The translations under genes were made by a program, and so were the position numbers. The notes under the pieces were generated by a model. It was not told where the DNA came from, did no database searches, and saw only the letters and a list, made by a program, of their open reading frames with translations. 64,000 nt of DNA from Patagioenas fasciata (taxonomy: Eukaryota > Chordata > Aves > Columbiformes > Columbidae): assembly GCF_037038585.1 (NCBI RefSeq), contig NC_092521.1:53266398-53330397 (forward strand). Reading direction: 5' to 3'. Below are positions 37,581 to 48,862 of this stretch, piece after piece (positions within the stretch are counted from its first letter, which is position 1; the number at the start of each line of letters is the position of its first letter).

Positions 37581-37919
37581 CCAAATAGCAATGACATAAA
37601 TATAAATGAATCAGTAAAACTGCATAATCAGATGTGTTTGTGGCCTTTTTTATAATTATAGACAGTGCCCTGGAGGGCAGTCACGTAGCAGTAAATACAT
37701 TTTTTTTAATGTCACATGGATCATATATTGCTAGCTGGAGTGAGAACAGCAGTCTAAGATGAAAGTCAATACAGAACAACTTAAGCTTTTTAAGCTACTC
37801 TTTCATGTATACTTGAGCTGTGTATAATCAGGGACATCCATCTTAGAAAAACATTCTTCCAGCACACTGAGATTATTGTTGCCTGGAAATTTTTTCAATC
37901 CCATTTCACTTATAGCTTC

Positions 37920-38240
37920 TGACAATGTTAGTGACAGCCATGTCACAGAGCATTAGGTAAAATTGTGAGAATTAATTACATGCTATTTATTTAACTTCTC
38001 TTATCATCTGTCTCTGCTCCTTCTATTTCAAAATTCATTGGTTCACCTAAATCATCTTTCCCTCACTGACTGTGTGTTACCCAGTCCCACGTTTGCATTA
38101 AGTACTTAGCTCCTTTTCTTTGGGAAAGGAGTGAATTTAAACAAATGGAAAACTCCTAAAGTGTTTATGCTCCATTAAAGCTTAATTCTGCTCTTAATCC
38201 TGGACCGAAGTGTTTATAGATTCATTCATATTAAATAGAA
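37920..38240. promoter_or_regulatory. Candidate conserved noncoding enhancer (speculative)
   Basis: A 6-bp inverted repeat GTGACA-GCCA-TGTCAC (37931-37946) contains TALE/MEIS-type TGACA half-sites on both strands. It is followed by ATTAATTA at 37971, TTTGCATTAA near 38092, and further A/T-rich motifs. The block is free of repeats. Functional assignment is inference only. Confidence 0.2.
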
Positions 38241-38332
38241 CTTGAGTCTCTGTAGTACCTTTCTCTCTAATGAGGCTAACAGCGAAAGAAGATGCTACTC
38301 ATTGTGGGTAGGGGTATCACTTGCTGGTCCCA

Positions 38333-38480
38333 CTATTTAATTCTACTTTATTACAGGTGTTCAAAACTGTACTTTATCCTGTAGCTCCCTTTTCAACTTT
38401 CATTAACTATTTAATTCTACTTTATTACAGGTGTTCAAAACTGTACTTTATCCTGTAGCTCCCTTTTCAACTTTCATTAA
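38333..38480. repeat. 74-bp perfect tandem duplication
   Basis: A 74-bp unit starting CTATTTAATTCTACTTTATT and ending CAACTTTCATTAA occurs twice head-to-tail (38333-38406 and 38407-38480) with no difference that I can find; three more bases (CTA) match beyond the second copy. Complete identity implies a recent duplication or an assembly duplication. The unit includes TTATTACAG, an acceptor-like motif, but no exon is recognised. Confidence 0.97.
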
Positions 38481-41400
38481 CTACATTGTCACAGTACACA
38501 ATTAGAACAGAATGGAGCAATAACTACAAGGGACACAGTTATTTAGGAGGGGAGAGGCAGACAAGAAATTCTATTCTCTTTGACTGTTAGAACACAGTTG
38601 TTTGACTCAAATATTCCTTTTGCCACACCAGGCTATTTCTAGATCCCATATACAGATCCAATAGTTACCTTAAGACAAGCTGTAGTACTGGCATTGCTGG
38701 CATGCTCAGCAATACCCATTAGTGTGCTTTGCTACCAATATGGTCTCTCAAAAAGCCCTAAGCAGAACGCTATTGAAATACTGTCAATACGCTAGGTACT
38801 TGTTATTAAAAAACACCCATGTAACTACCAGCACACCCCAGCTCCACTAGTTCTGTTTCCACCTTTCAGGAAGAAATTCAGTCCCAGGGAGACCAGAGAA
38901 GCAACAAATGTTGAGCCAAATCACCTCATTTTCAGAATTAAATATAGCTTGGTGCATAAAAGCATTAAATGCTATCTTTTAAAATCACTACCAATCTGTG
39001 TCTGAAGGTGCAATATTACTTTGCAGAAAGCTTTGTTCCCTAAAGCCCTGCAAAGCCAAACACTTCCCTTTGCACTTGTTCGTCATGGAGGTGAATCACC
39101 AGGGAATAGATCCTTTCCCTGTTATATCAAAGCTCTACTCAAATCAACCTCACATTTGGCAACACTCACTTTCTGGGTTCAGCATCCTGAGGTATCTGCT
39201 CTGGGGTCACCAATGAACACGACCCCATGCTGTCTGCCCTGGGCACCACCAGCCAGCTTTCCACAGCTTGCTGCTGTTCAGATATAAAATAAGTTATTTT
39301 CCTTGTTAACGGCACTATGCTGACAAGGAGGACACCATCTTGCCTGCCAGCCAGGCAGCTGCTCCCTCTCCTGCAGGGGCTGCACGTTGCCAGAGCTTGC
39401 CTGTCCCTGCCCACCCCAAGCCCCATGCCGCCAGCACGGCTTGATCCGCACAGGGCAGTGCTGTCCAGCTCATGCAAAGCCCTTTCTGCACTCCTTGGGG
39501 AGTTGGGGGTGACTTTTGCTTCTTTGTCATCCCTGCATTTGCACCAGACCTCTGACAGCTGCCTTACTGTATTTCCTCCTGCAATAGGCTTCTCTTGAGG
39601 AATATGTGCCAGGGTAGAGCAAGCTGCATGTTCTGCCTAGGAGAAAAGGGACACGAGATGACCAGATCTCGAGTGCCACACAGCTTTTCTTCCAGCAAGG
39701 CACAAGGTGTTTTCAGCAGATCAGCTCAGTCTACCAGAGGTCTGATTAAGCCAGCAACCCTAGTGATGGTGTGAGTTTCTGGTACACTGCCTGTGACGTC
39801 CGACTTACTGGGGAGGATTTGGCTGTGCTTTGCTGCCTAACAGATGTGTGTGAGAAACCAGTACTTCAGCTGTCCCAGGAGGGCAAATCCTGCTGGCAGT
39901 CAGAAGCTTTTGAAGCTTCTCTGAAATATTCAGTGAACAAAGGGTTCACCTGAACATGGACAAGCAAAGTACTGCTTTCCCTCTGGACAGGAGGTGGCAA
40001 AAGCAAGGGGAAAGAAAGGAGAGTGGGAAAAAACAAAGCAAAACAAACCATCTGGAGATTAACTGTAGTCTTGTCAGTGAAAAGCTACACAGCTGTAAGC
40101 CCCAGCACTCCTGCCTAGTCTGTAACTTGCAGGCTTACAACTGTTCTGATCTGATGCAAGTAGAAGCAGCAACATACCTGAACACAGCCCTGACCACAGT
40201 TCAGACTGTGGTCCCTTGGAAGTGATCAACAGGAAATGCTGATAGGATAACACATGAACATGCCCAGATGAGTCCATAAATAGGAATACTCACAAAGACA
40301 CTGAGATCCAGGTTCACAACCCTCACCACTACAACATTTGGATCACGTAGTCCCATTGACTACCGTGGCAACATCCACAAAATAGTTTGCTTTTCCAAGT
40401 AAGTAAAGAATAATTACTGAGCTGATAATTATTTATTGCCCCATGCCAACCTCCAAGAGAGCTGAAAACTCAGCTAGATGTGTTCGGCAGTACTGTAACG
40501 TGTGCAGAAGGAAAACCGGATGTGTTGTCATAGGCTCCGGACCAAACCACCCGCAACTCCCAAGTTACAGGTAACAAATAAAACAAGCACAGAAGTGGCT
40601 AAAGCAACTTAGAAAACCACGAAAAATAAAAAAGTCCCACAATACTATCCAATAGAAGCAATTAATTTTCTGGTTTAGGTCAGGGTAATTTAAGTAATAA
40701 TTACATTTTGAGCAAAATCTGCCAAGTAATAAATGTAAAACATAAATCACAATCAACTGAACTTGGTCAGGACCACTGGAGAACTTTCCTCTTGGAGACT
40801 GAAGGGAGAAACAGGCCTCCTTCTCTAATAAAGACAAATTGGAAACCCTTACTGTAGTCAGGTCAAAATGTTATCTTTCTTGAAAACAGCATTTTACAAA
40901 GTTTCTATAAACATGTTTTCTTCTGGATTCATCTATCTTGATAAAAACTCTCTTCCCCTCTGTTCCCTCCAGATGAAACCTCCACTCCCTTCCTCTTTAG
41001 TTTTTGTGAAACACTTATTGTTGGTATTATATAAGACACCAAGCAGCTCTCTACCTTTAACTGCTGTCAGCAGCTGTCAGGACAGGAACATTCACTGAGC
41101 TGCAGGCAGAAATGCAGGGTTGGCAACAGTTCACTGGCCAGTTTGTAGGGAGAGTCCCCATACTTTTTCCTCCTTCTGTCATTAGGCTGTTGGAGACATG
41201 CTGAGATGAGCACCTGAACATTTCCTCAAACAGCACGAAGTTGGTCATGGCATACCTGTACTCTGAATTAGATGGCATTAACTTCCCTTTACAAAATAAT
41301 AACAAGTATTCAGCCACCTGCATCTCTAGTGAGAAGGAAGAGGAAATAGCGGTGTCCTCCTCTCAAAGGGTCAGGCTCTGAATTAATGGCTTCAATTCAA

Positions 41401-44400
41401 CAGCTTGAACACTAATCCAAAAAGGTTTAGAGAAAGGTGAGTTGCTGCAGCTGCATACAGAGAAGCTGAAGGGTTTTCAGTGTAACATATACTTTGCTTT
41501 TGGTTACCTTACTTATTGAAACCTTTATCTGAACATAAACTCAACAGACAATCCACAGACAAATCCCCAGTGTGATATTTAAAGGCAGTCAGTGTAAATA
41601 ATGCATAAGAATAACAAATGGAGCCTCTGGCCAGCACAGGGCGATTCAAGTTACACATCCTCCACATCCTCAGACTCCACTCTCAACTTGGAGTGCAGAA
41701 TCCAGTCGCAATTTCTGCACTGGAATATTTGTGACACTTCACTGCCACCAAGAGCCTCAAAAGCCATACTGTGCCATTTAGTTTCTGAAACAGGTCCTTC
41801 TCCTGACTTCATGGGAGAAGACACTGAAAAACAATAAAGAGTAAATGCTATTTTGGTTTTTCTTTGCCACTGCAAGTTTTCCCTCTCCCAGCCTGTTAAA
41901 ACATTCATTACACAGGGAAGCAAATGTTTCATTTCTAGGGCTTCCTCTGCTCTGTTTAATGTCAGCAACTCTTATTTCTGGTGCAGAGGTTGTTATGATT
42001 AAAGTAGGTTAGAACTTCAAGAAACAGGCAGAAAGAACATACGATGTTATTTGTTCAGGAGCAGAGATATCATTACCAAGGATTGACTTAAGTAATAAAA
42101 GTGAGAAGACGAAGGGAAAGGTTTGTACTAAAGTATATCAAGACATTTGGTAGTAAGTCCTACACAAAGTCAATGGATGTTTTATGAAAACGATGAACAG
42201 AACTGTACGATTTGCAGCATAACTCTCATCCTAAATATATATCCAGCAGGTTTCGCAAGCCACCATCATCTTTTACCTGCAGCCATAGCAGATTTAAGCA
42301 GCAGAAGGTTGCACTCTTACTTTCCCACCCATCACTCAGGTCTGTTGTATTTCCTTGCTCATTCATATGAGATGAGGGAGCTGAAGTTGCCTCAGAAGGT
42401 CTGGTCCACCACCCTGCTACCAGTATAACTTCCAAGTCATTACACAGAAACCTTACAAGGAAAACAGGTGACAAAGCACTATTGTTGCCTAAAAACCAAA
42501 CCCTCCACGGTTGCTGATTTTGAGTTTTACTGTCAAATGAGCAACTATTCAGTATTTGCTACAATGACAGGAAAAACTCAGATAAAATGTCAGTTCACAG
42601 TCTTGATACAATCTGGGTTCTCTTCAGCATTAAAAAAATTTAAAAAATCCAAAATCACAACACAGCCCTCAGTTTCTTTCTAATGCTTGATTTGAATACA
42701 TGATCAATGACATCTCAGATTGATGTTTCATTGAAAAATGTTGTACTCTTCAGCATTTTAGTATTTGTTTCTATAATCACCAGTAACATAAAAACACTAA
42801 AATTCTGCTCTCTAGTATGTACCATTATTTCCTATGAGGATGTCACCTGTGCTTTTGAGACATTATGGTACAGAAAACAATAAATCACTTAACTGTAGAT
42901 CCTAATTACACATTTCCAGAAAAAGTGGCAGTCATCTAGATGATAATTTCCTTCCACTTTTTTTACCCCTTTATTTAATTAATTCATCATAATTCAATCT
43001 GATAATTTCCTCCTTGCTTAAACTTGTAATTAGCCCAATTTCTGCAATCTAGGGTTTGAGGTAATTCAGATGATTCCATGCTTCTCATGTTTCACAAACA
43101 GAACAAGAGAAAACAACTCTGTATGTTACTTAATTAACCACAGGTCAAGTAGTTATTAATTGCAGAAAGGACAACAGTAATAAGACACAAAGCACATAGA
43201 ATAACATCTTCATCATCATTTGTATGTGTTAGAACAGTGCCTGAGGACAAGCATCTAGTAGGAAACCACTGTTCTGGCAACACACAAACAACTCAGCCCT
43301 TATCCTTGAGGAGCTGTTAGGCTCTGAACACAGGAGACCAGCAGAGAAAGAGGGTGGAAAAAAATTAGGACAGAAATAAAACAAGCAGAGTTGTGACACT
43401 CAATAGCAGACTTGTGTGTGTTATCTTTTTTCTTTTCTTTTTAAACTTTCAATCTAGGGCTTACTTAGAAAAGCAGCATCTAAAGAATGCAAAAGCCTAT
43501 TGAAAGACAGGAAAGTAAGGGGAGTAACTAGGAGAAGAGGGAAGTCAGCCCAAATCACTGGAAGGACAAAATGCCTCTGAAAAAGCAACCCAGTCCCACA
43601 AGGCAAAACAACCCCCACAACCACATATTGTCTAAACCCACTACCAACAACAATACCTTTTCCTGGAAATCTCTGCTTCCCAGTCCTCAGGGTACAACTT
43701 CTTCCTGAATTACCCCCAAATTTAGAAATCCAACATAGCTGAAACAGTGACAATATCTGCCAAATCTCTCAGCAGGGCTGTCTCCTGCTCCCTTGTGGCT
43801 GGGAGTGGTAGGGAGATGAGTGGTCCCAGGTGGAGCTTGTTGCCTCACCAAAGGTCTATGAAGTAGGTCAGCACACCTGCTTTCCAGCCTTCACAGGTGA
43901 GTATAGAGCTCGTTATACTTTTTAAGCAAAATGTGCTGAACAACTCAGTGTGGATTTATTATAGAAACTTCATAACAATGAAATCAAGTGGTGAAGCTAT
44001 GCTTAATTAATACAAACACATAGAACATCCTTGTGATGCTCCTTATCTTTCCTTCTTTGCTTTCCCCATTGATAAGCTGGTGGAGCATGAGTGTACCCAG
44101 GGTAACTAGGTGGTGCAAAAGGGGAAAACAAGAGTGTGTATGTGTGTCAAGAGATGGATAGCACAGTAAATGCAGTAATAGCTAGACTGCAATGTTGACA
44201 ACACTGTGGGGAAAACAAATGCAAACCCTGAGCTCTGAAGTGTGATTCTTTCACTTTCCAGCTAGGAGCAGAAAGCAATTTGGTGAGATTTGCTGCTCTA
44301 ATAAAAAAGAGGTTGTATAAGAAAGCCATGGCCGCAGCATGCCTAGCCATTTAGCTTTCAGGTAAGGTAGAGCTAAAATTTCTCAGCTCTGGTACCACTC

Positions 44401-46764
44401 GGTTGTGAAGTAGCTTGAGGTCTTCAGGTTGCCTCAGCATCCAAGACCCATACCATGTGGTGTGCCTGTGATTTCAGCTGGTACCGGAGAGACATCTCTG
44501 CACACTGCTTTTGGACCTCAGATGGTCTCTTCCAAAGCAGTGGGGAGGGTCTGTGATGGAAAGTAGGTTGGACAGTACTGTGTGGCACTGTGGCCACAAT
44601 TGAAAAAAGTAATAGTGGAAGCATGAGAGGAAAAATTACAGTCAGAGCTGGGATGAAAAAGAGCACAAGGCAGCAGCAGTGACAGCTTGAGCAGGGCTGT
44701 GGGTCTGGGATGCAAGTACAATGTAATATACATTAGGTGAGGGGAAAATTAGGCTGCATGTGGCCATTACTCTCCTAAGGAAGCTCTAATTGTCACATAA
44801 ACCACTCAAGCTTTCTTCCGGCTGAAATTACAACCTCAGAATGAGGTTACTTCTGATAACAGGTTGTATCTTCAGCCACTGTAAATCTTTCTGGCTTCAT
44901 GAACACCAGAACAGTTGCGCTGATTTAAACCAGCAGAGTAGCTGGCCCTGCAAATTGCACAAATGCTGACCGAAGAGGCATCCTCTCCCTGCTGGTTTTA
45001 CAGGCATGGTCTGCTACCATGAATGGGATGGTCCTTACAATTCACCCTTTTGTGTGGTCCTGATTTTTTGAGCCATGCCTGTGCCATACAGCAGTGTGCT
45101 TAGCCCAGACCAGAGTGCCCTGCTCACCTACATGTCATGCAGGGAGACAGGGATGCTGCATCCTCTTCTCCCACCGGGATACAGCCAAGGCAGATGTTCA
45201 GTCTTGATGCTGAGAAATGTCCTGGGTCCCTTGGTGACACTGCTCTCCCCAGACTGAGGAGCATCCCTGCCCAGCCTGTGTTCCAACAGGGTTGCACGGT
45301 GGAGACAAAGGGCTCACAGGGCTGCTGTGCAGCACTCCATCATCTGTGCAGCCCAGCCCAGTGTGGCCACTAGTGAGCATAAGAGAAGGCATTAGATGTC
45401 GCCTGATAAATTACAGTTTCCCTGCCTATGTTTTGTCTCAGGGTTCTCTGCTTTTAGGCCGTTTGGCACTATGTCTCTGTGATGTCTATTTACATAATTA
45501 AGAGTGGCTTCTGCTCTAACCTGCAACCTAGGCTGTTTCTTGTGGCCGAAGGAGGTTGAAAAGTACACATTGCTTTTGAAATCTGTCTCTGAGCATTTCT
45601 TTCAGCAGCAGCCACAGCTCACATCTCATAAACATCCACATTTTTCAATACAAGTTTCACATTTGTTAGTTCTAATCTAATTATTTATAGAAATGCCCTT
45701 TTCCTGTGATCCATAATCTTCTCAAACCTTAGTGGTTTCTTGCTGTGAAAAATTATTCATGCTGGGCTGCATATATCATGGTAGCTGCATATTTGTTCAT
45801 TGCAGCGTATTTTCTTATCCAGAAAACTGAGTCTGAAAAAGGTTCCTGGAAAAGAGCTCTCACAAAGAGTACTGCCAGGGGGCTAATCCCATCCCCGAAA
45901 TGTTCAGGATTCCACTGAAATTAACTGGATGTGTATGCAGAAGTGTAAACAAATGTTCTCCATATCTTCTATCAAGTATCTATAGCATCTGTTTTCTCCC
46001 CATTGATGGATTTTGCAACAGATATTTTAAGACATTTACCCTCAGGGAGGATTAGCTCTTTCAATTAACAGAGTTAATTCTAGTAGTTGAACAGACCCAC
46101 ACAGGTTCAAGTTGACAGTCAAAATGTGATGTGGAAAGTTCAAATGTTTGTGTGAACTTCTACCAAACTGGTCTAGTCCTTGAAAACAGCTGCAAATCAG
46201 GTTGCCCATGGGACTGGGGCTTTAGTCCTTCTACAACAGGATGTAAGTGCAAGGGAAAACAAATTATTGGGAAGGGAACTGTACCCAATTATGGTGAGAT
46301 TGAAGAGCTTCATTCAAAGATGGTTTACTGCAGGACCTCAACAACTGGCAGAAGGTCAGAAAAACATGTGTGCCTTTCAGACTGCCCTGTTGCCTTTTTC
46401 TGTGTTTCACATGCACTCATTTTGGGACCAAAAGGCAGTTGCCCTTCTTGGGGGGGACTGAGCAAAGGTGGGTGCACAGCCAAGATCAGGGCTGCGTGCC
46501 CTGGGCTACAGGCTGTCTCCCAGGATCATGCACTGATCTTCTGATCTCTCAGCAAGCATGCTCCTGTCCCACAGCTGTAGAGTGAAATCTCACTCTCAGT
46601 TGTGCTGAGGTTGCTTGTTGCTCCCACGGAGTTGGGGAAAGCTGTGAACAGCAGAAAGCTCAGCGACCCATAGTGTCAAGGGGACCTTTGCTGCCCCCAC
46701 CTTACACACACTCCTCACTCTTCTCTGAAATACTCTATAGCATCTTTTTAATAGATCCTCCGCT
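38481..46764. other. Unique DNA, no gene supported
   Basis: No transposon or RNA gene is recognised in 8.3 kb. A moderately GC-rich zone at 39160-39600 holds overlapping frames on both strands without any domain. The AT-rich block at 42900-43180 is described separately. A 137-codon frame at 46131-46544 is Cys- and Gly-rich (SGCPWDWGFSP, CKCKGKQ) but has no recognisable family, signal peptide or neighbouring exon. Confidence 0.55.
42900..43180. promoter_or_regulatory. Candidate conserved noncoding enhancer (speculative)
   Basis: Dense homeodomain-type motifs: TTTAATTAATT around 42975, TAATTAG at 43027, TTAATTAA at 43130 and ATTAATTG near 43155. A near-repeat, TGATAATTTCCTTCC at 42941 and TGATAATTTCCTCC at 43000, lies within it. 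There is no transposon and no simple repeat. The pattern is like developmental enhancers in gene deserts; conservation cannot be judged from one sequence. Confidence 0.28.
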
Positions 46765-47330
46765 CAAATGAGGTGATTGTCCTGCTCCGCTCTGCACTGC
46801 TGTGGCCTCACCCGGAGCACTGTGTGCAGCTCTGGGCGCCACAGGAGAAAAAAGATATAAAGCTACTGGAGAGTGTTCAGAAGATGGCTATGAAGTTGGT
46901 GAAGGGTTTGAAGAGAAAGCTGTATGAGGAGCAGCTGAAGTCACTTGGTTTGTCCAGGCTGGAGAAGAGGAGACTGAGGGGAAACCTAATCATGGTCTAC
47001 AACTTCCTTGCAAGGGGAGAAGGAGGGGCAAGTGCTGAACTCTTCCCCTTAGCGACCAATGACAGAACCTGAGGGAATGTCAGGAAGATGTGCCAGGGGA
47101 GGTTCAGCTTGGACATTAGGAAAAGGTTCTTCAGCCAGAGGATGGTGAAGCACTGGAACAGGCTCCCCAGGGACATGTCATGGCCCCAAGCCTGACAGTG
47201 TTCAGGAAGAGACTGGACAATGCCCTCAGACACATGGTGTGAACTGTGGGGTTGTCCTGTGCAGGGACAGGAGCTGGATGCTATGATCCTTGTGGGTCCC
47301 TTCCAACTCAGGACATTCTATGATTCTAAT
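46765..47330 (+). mobile_element. CR1 LINE with intact 3' octamer end
   Basis: The copy is 5'-truncated, about 566 bp. The plus-strand frame from 46773 to 47072 still reads as the C-terminal part of CR1 ORF2 ([40 protein letters not shown]) and then hits a stop; the continuing similarity (GTGCCAGGGGAGGTTCAGC, GTGAAGCACTGGAACAGGCT) is out of that frame. It ends GGTCCCTTCCAACTCAGGAC followed by ATTCTATG and ATTCTAAT at 47315-47330, the expected CR1 terminal octamers. The catalytic domains are missing, so it is inactive. Confidence 0.95.
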
Positions 47331-47929
47331 AGGCCTATTCAAGTTGAAATACTCTAACCCCTTTAAGATATATTTTTATCTTGGAGTGAAAAAAGAGGTA
47401 TGTTTCTTCACCATTGAGAAAGACCCCACACATATATTTCAAAGGATGGGATTATTTGTTGTACAAAACCACTCAGGCAATCTATATCAACCTGTTAATT
47501 ACAATTCAACAGGTTTTCCACAGCAGCATAAAATTAACGTTAATTTATTTGGGTAAGTCTTGTTAACAACTATTGTGACATGATAAATGGAAAATAGATC
47601 GTTACCAGAAGGGTTTACTTTGTCAAGAGTTGCCCTAATTGGTGATGAATGCAGCCACGCAGGGAGCATTAGACATGTTGGGCTGGGAGTGAGAGAAGGT
47701 TTTCCCTCCGCAGTTGAGCTGAGTTACATGACCTCACCACCCTGAAAACTGCAAAAAGGAGCATTGTAAGACAGTTGTGTTTCTATTGATAATTGAAGTC
47801 ATTAATGGTGACTTGGCCTCCTGTTTACCTCAGTAGCCATTGAGTACTGAATTTGTGTCATTTCTGATTTCTCTTCAACATCGCAGCTGCTCAGCATAGA
47901 TACTTTTTCACATGCATGTGAAAGGGAGG

Positions 47930-48075
47930 AACAGGAGTGAGAGGGAGGACATTGTGTGTTAATTAGATTTTTTGCAAGTAATTGACCCAGTCATGCAAAA
48001 TGAATATTTGAGATTTGTTGTTCCTGCTGTTATTTGCACCACTCACAAATCTGAAGTCATTTTACATCAAACTGA
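47930..48075. promoter_or_regulatory. Candidate regulatory patch (speculative)
   Basis: GTTAATTAG at 47958, TAATTGACC near 47979 and the POU-octamer-like ATGCAAAATGA at 47993 lie within about 50 bp. No repeat overlaps. Function is inference only. Confidence 0.2.
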
Positions 48076-48391
48076 GTTTCAGTAATGAAAGGTTTTGTTC
48101 TCTGGGGCTTTTGGGGTGGAAAAAAGGACCCACTTCTCAATCATATCTATAATATCTAAAAAATTATACAACAAAACAGTACTAACAGTGTTTTCTATAA
48201 TAAGTAATATGAACATATATATAAATCTAAAAGCTGCTTTCACAATGCACCAAACATATTTGACAGTCTGGTATTTTTCCCCAGTAATTTCTTGGTAAAA
48301 CGTAAAATTTCTAAAAATTAATGTGTACAAAAAAATTCTCCTGGTTGGAATATGAATCCTTACCCTTTCATATTTTTATAAATTCCACAGG

Positions 48392-48417
48392 AATAATAAT
48401 AATAATAAAAATAATAA
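48392..48417. repeat. AAT microsatellite
   Basis: Five to six AAT units, an interruption, then two more. Confidence 0.85.
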
Positions 48418-48816
48418 CTTCTTTCTTAAAGAACACGGATTTGTGCTATCAAGCCCTCTGTGTATCTGTTGCACTCCTTCTACTTCCACAGTGTTCGAAT
48501 GCTGCTGGGCAGCTTTAGTGAGGCAGCTAGCAGAGATGCACAGCCAATGCCCTGAAACACAGAGCAAGATGCCTGACAGAAGAGATATCTCTTCAATGTG
48601 CTCACTGAAAGAGTCCGTAAAATGAACCATATAGGAACCAGAGTGCAGAAAACCAGATTAAATCACTTTTACATAGGGCAGGAGGTGCTGTGCTCACTCT
48701 GATGGGCTTTCTATCCCAGAGGTGAGCAGCTCTGCTCCCTGGGTGAACACAGGAATATTAATAGTCTCAGAAACAATTACGGAAGATATACTGAAACATG
48801 TCTAAATGGGGTGGAA

Positions 48817-48862
48817 AAGAAAAACAAACAAACAAACAACCCCCCCCCAAAAAAAAAAAAAA
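48817..48862. repeat. CAAA / poly(C) / poly(A) compound tract
   Basis: CAAA units, then nine Cs (48840-48848), then fourteen As. Homopolymer junctions like this are often mis-sized in sequencing. Confidence 0.85.

Larger units (their letters stand above)
29741..38332. other. Unique DNA with simple repeats, no gene supported
   Basis: No transposon is recognised in 8.6 kb. Contents: a G-rich stretch near 30130, a GTT/TTTG tract at 31486, a 19-base A tract at 33548, TTTG at 33979, CAAA tracts at 35554, 36965 and 37533, a pyrimidine-rich zone at 36268-36545, a splice-site-bounded 17-nt segment at 35033 and a motif-dense block near 37920-38240. None of the frames of 60-130 codons has a domain or a coherent exon context. 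Confidence 0.55.

Noticed and set aside
39160..39600. GC-richer zone with overlapping frames on both strands
   Set aside because: CpG is not enriched, the frames show no domain and no splice pattern; probably compositional.
43750..43895. Exon-like segment ending at CTTCACAG/GTGAGTATA
   Set aside because: The donor is strong but no matching open frame or unique acceptor could be chosen.
46131..46544. 137-codon Cys/Gly-rich frame
   Set aside because: No signal peptide, domain or bounding splice sites that I can support; alternative frames in the same stretch are equally open.
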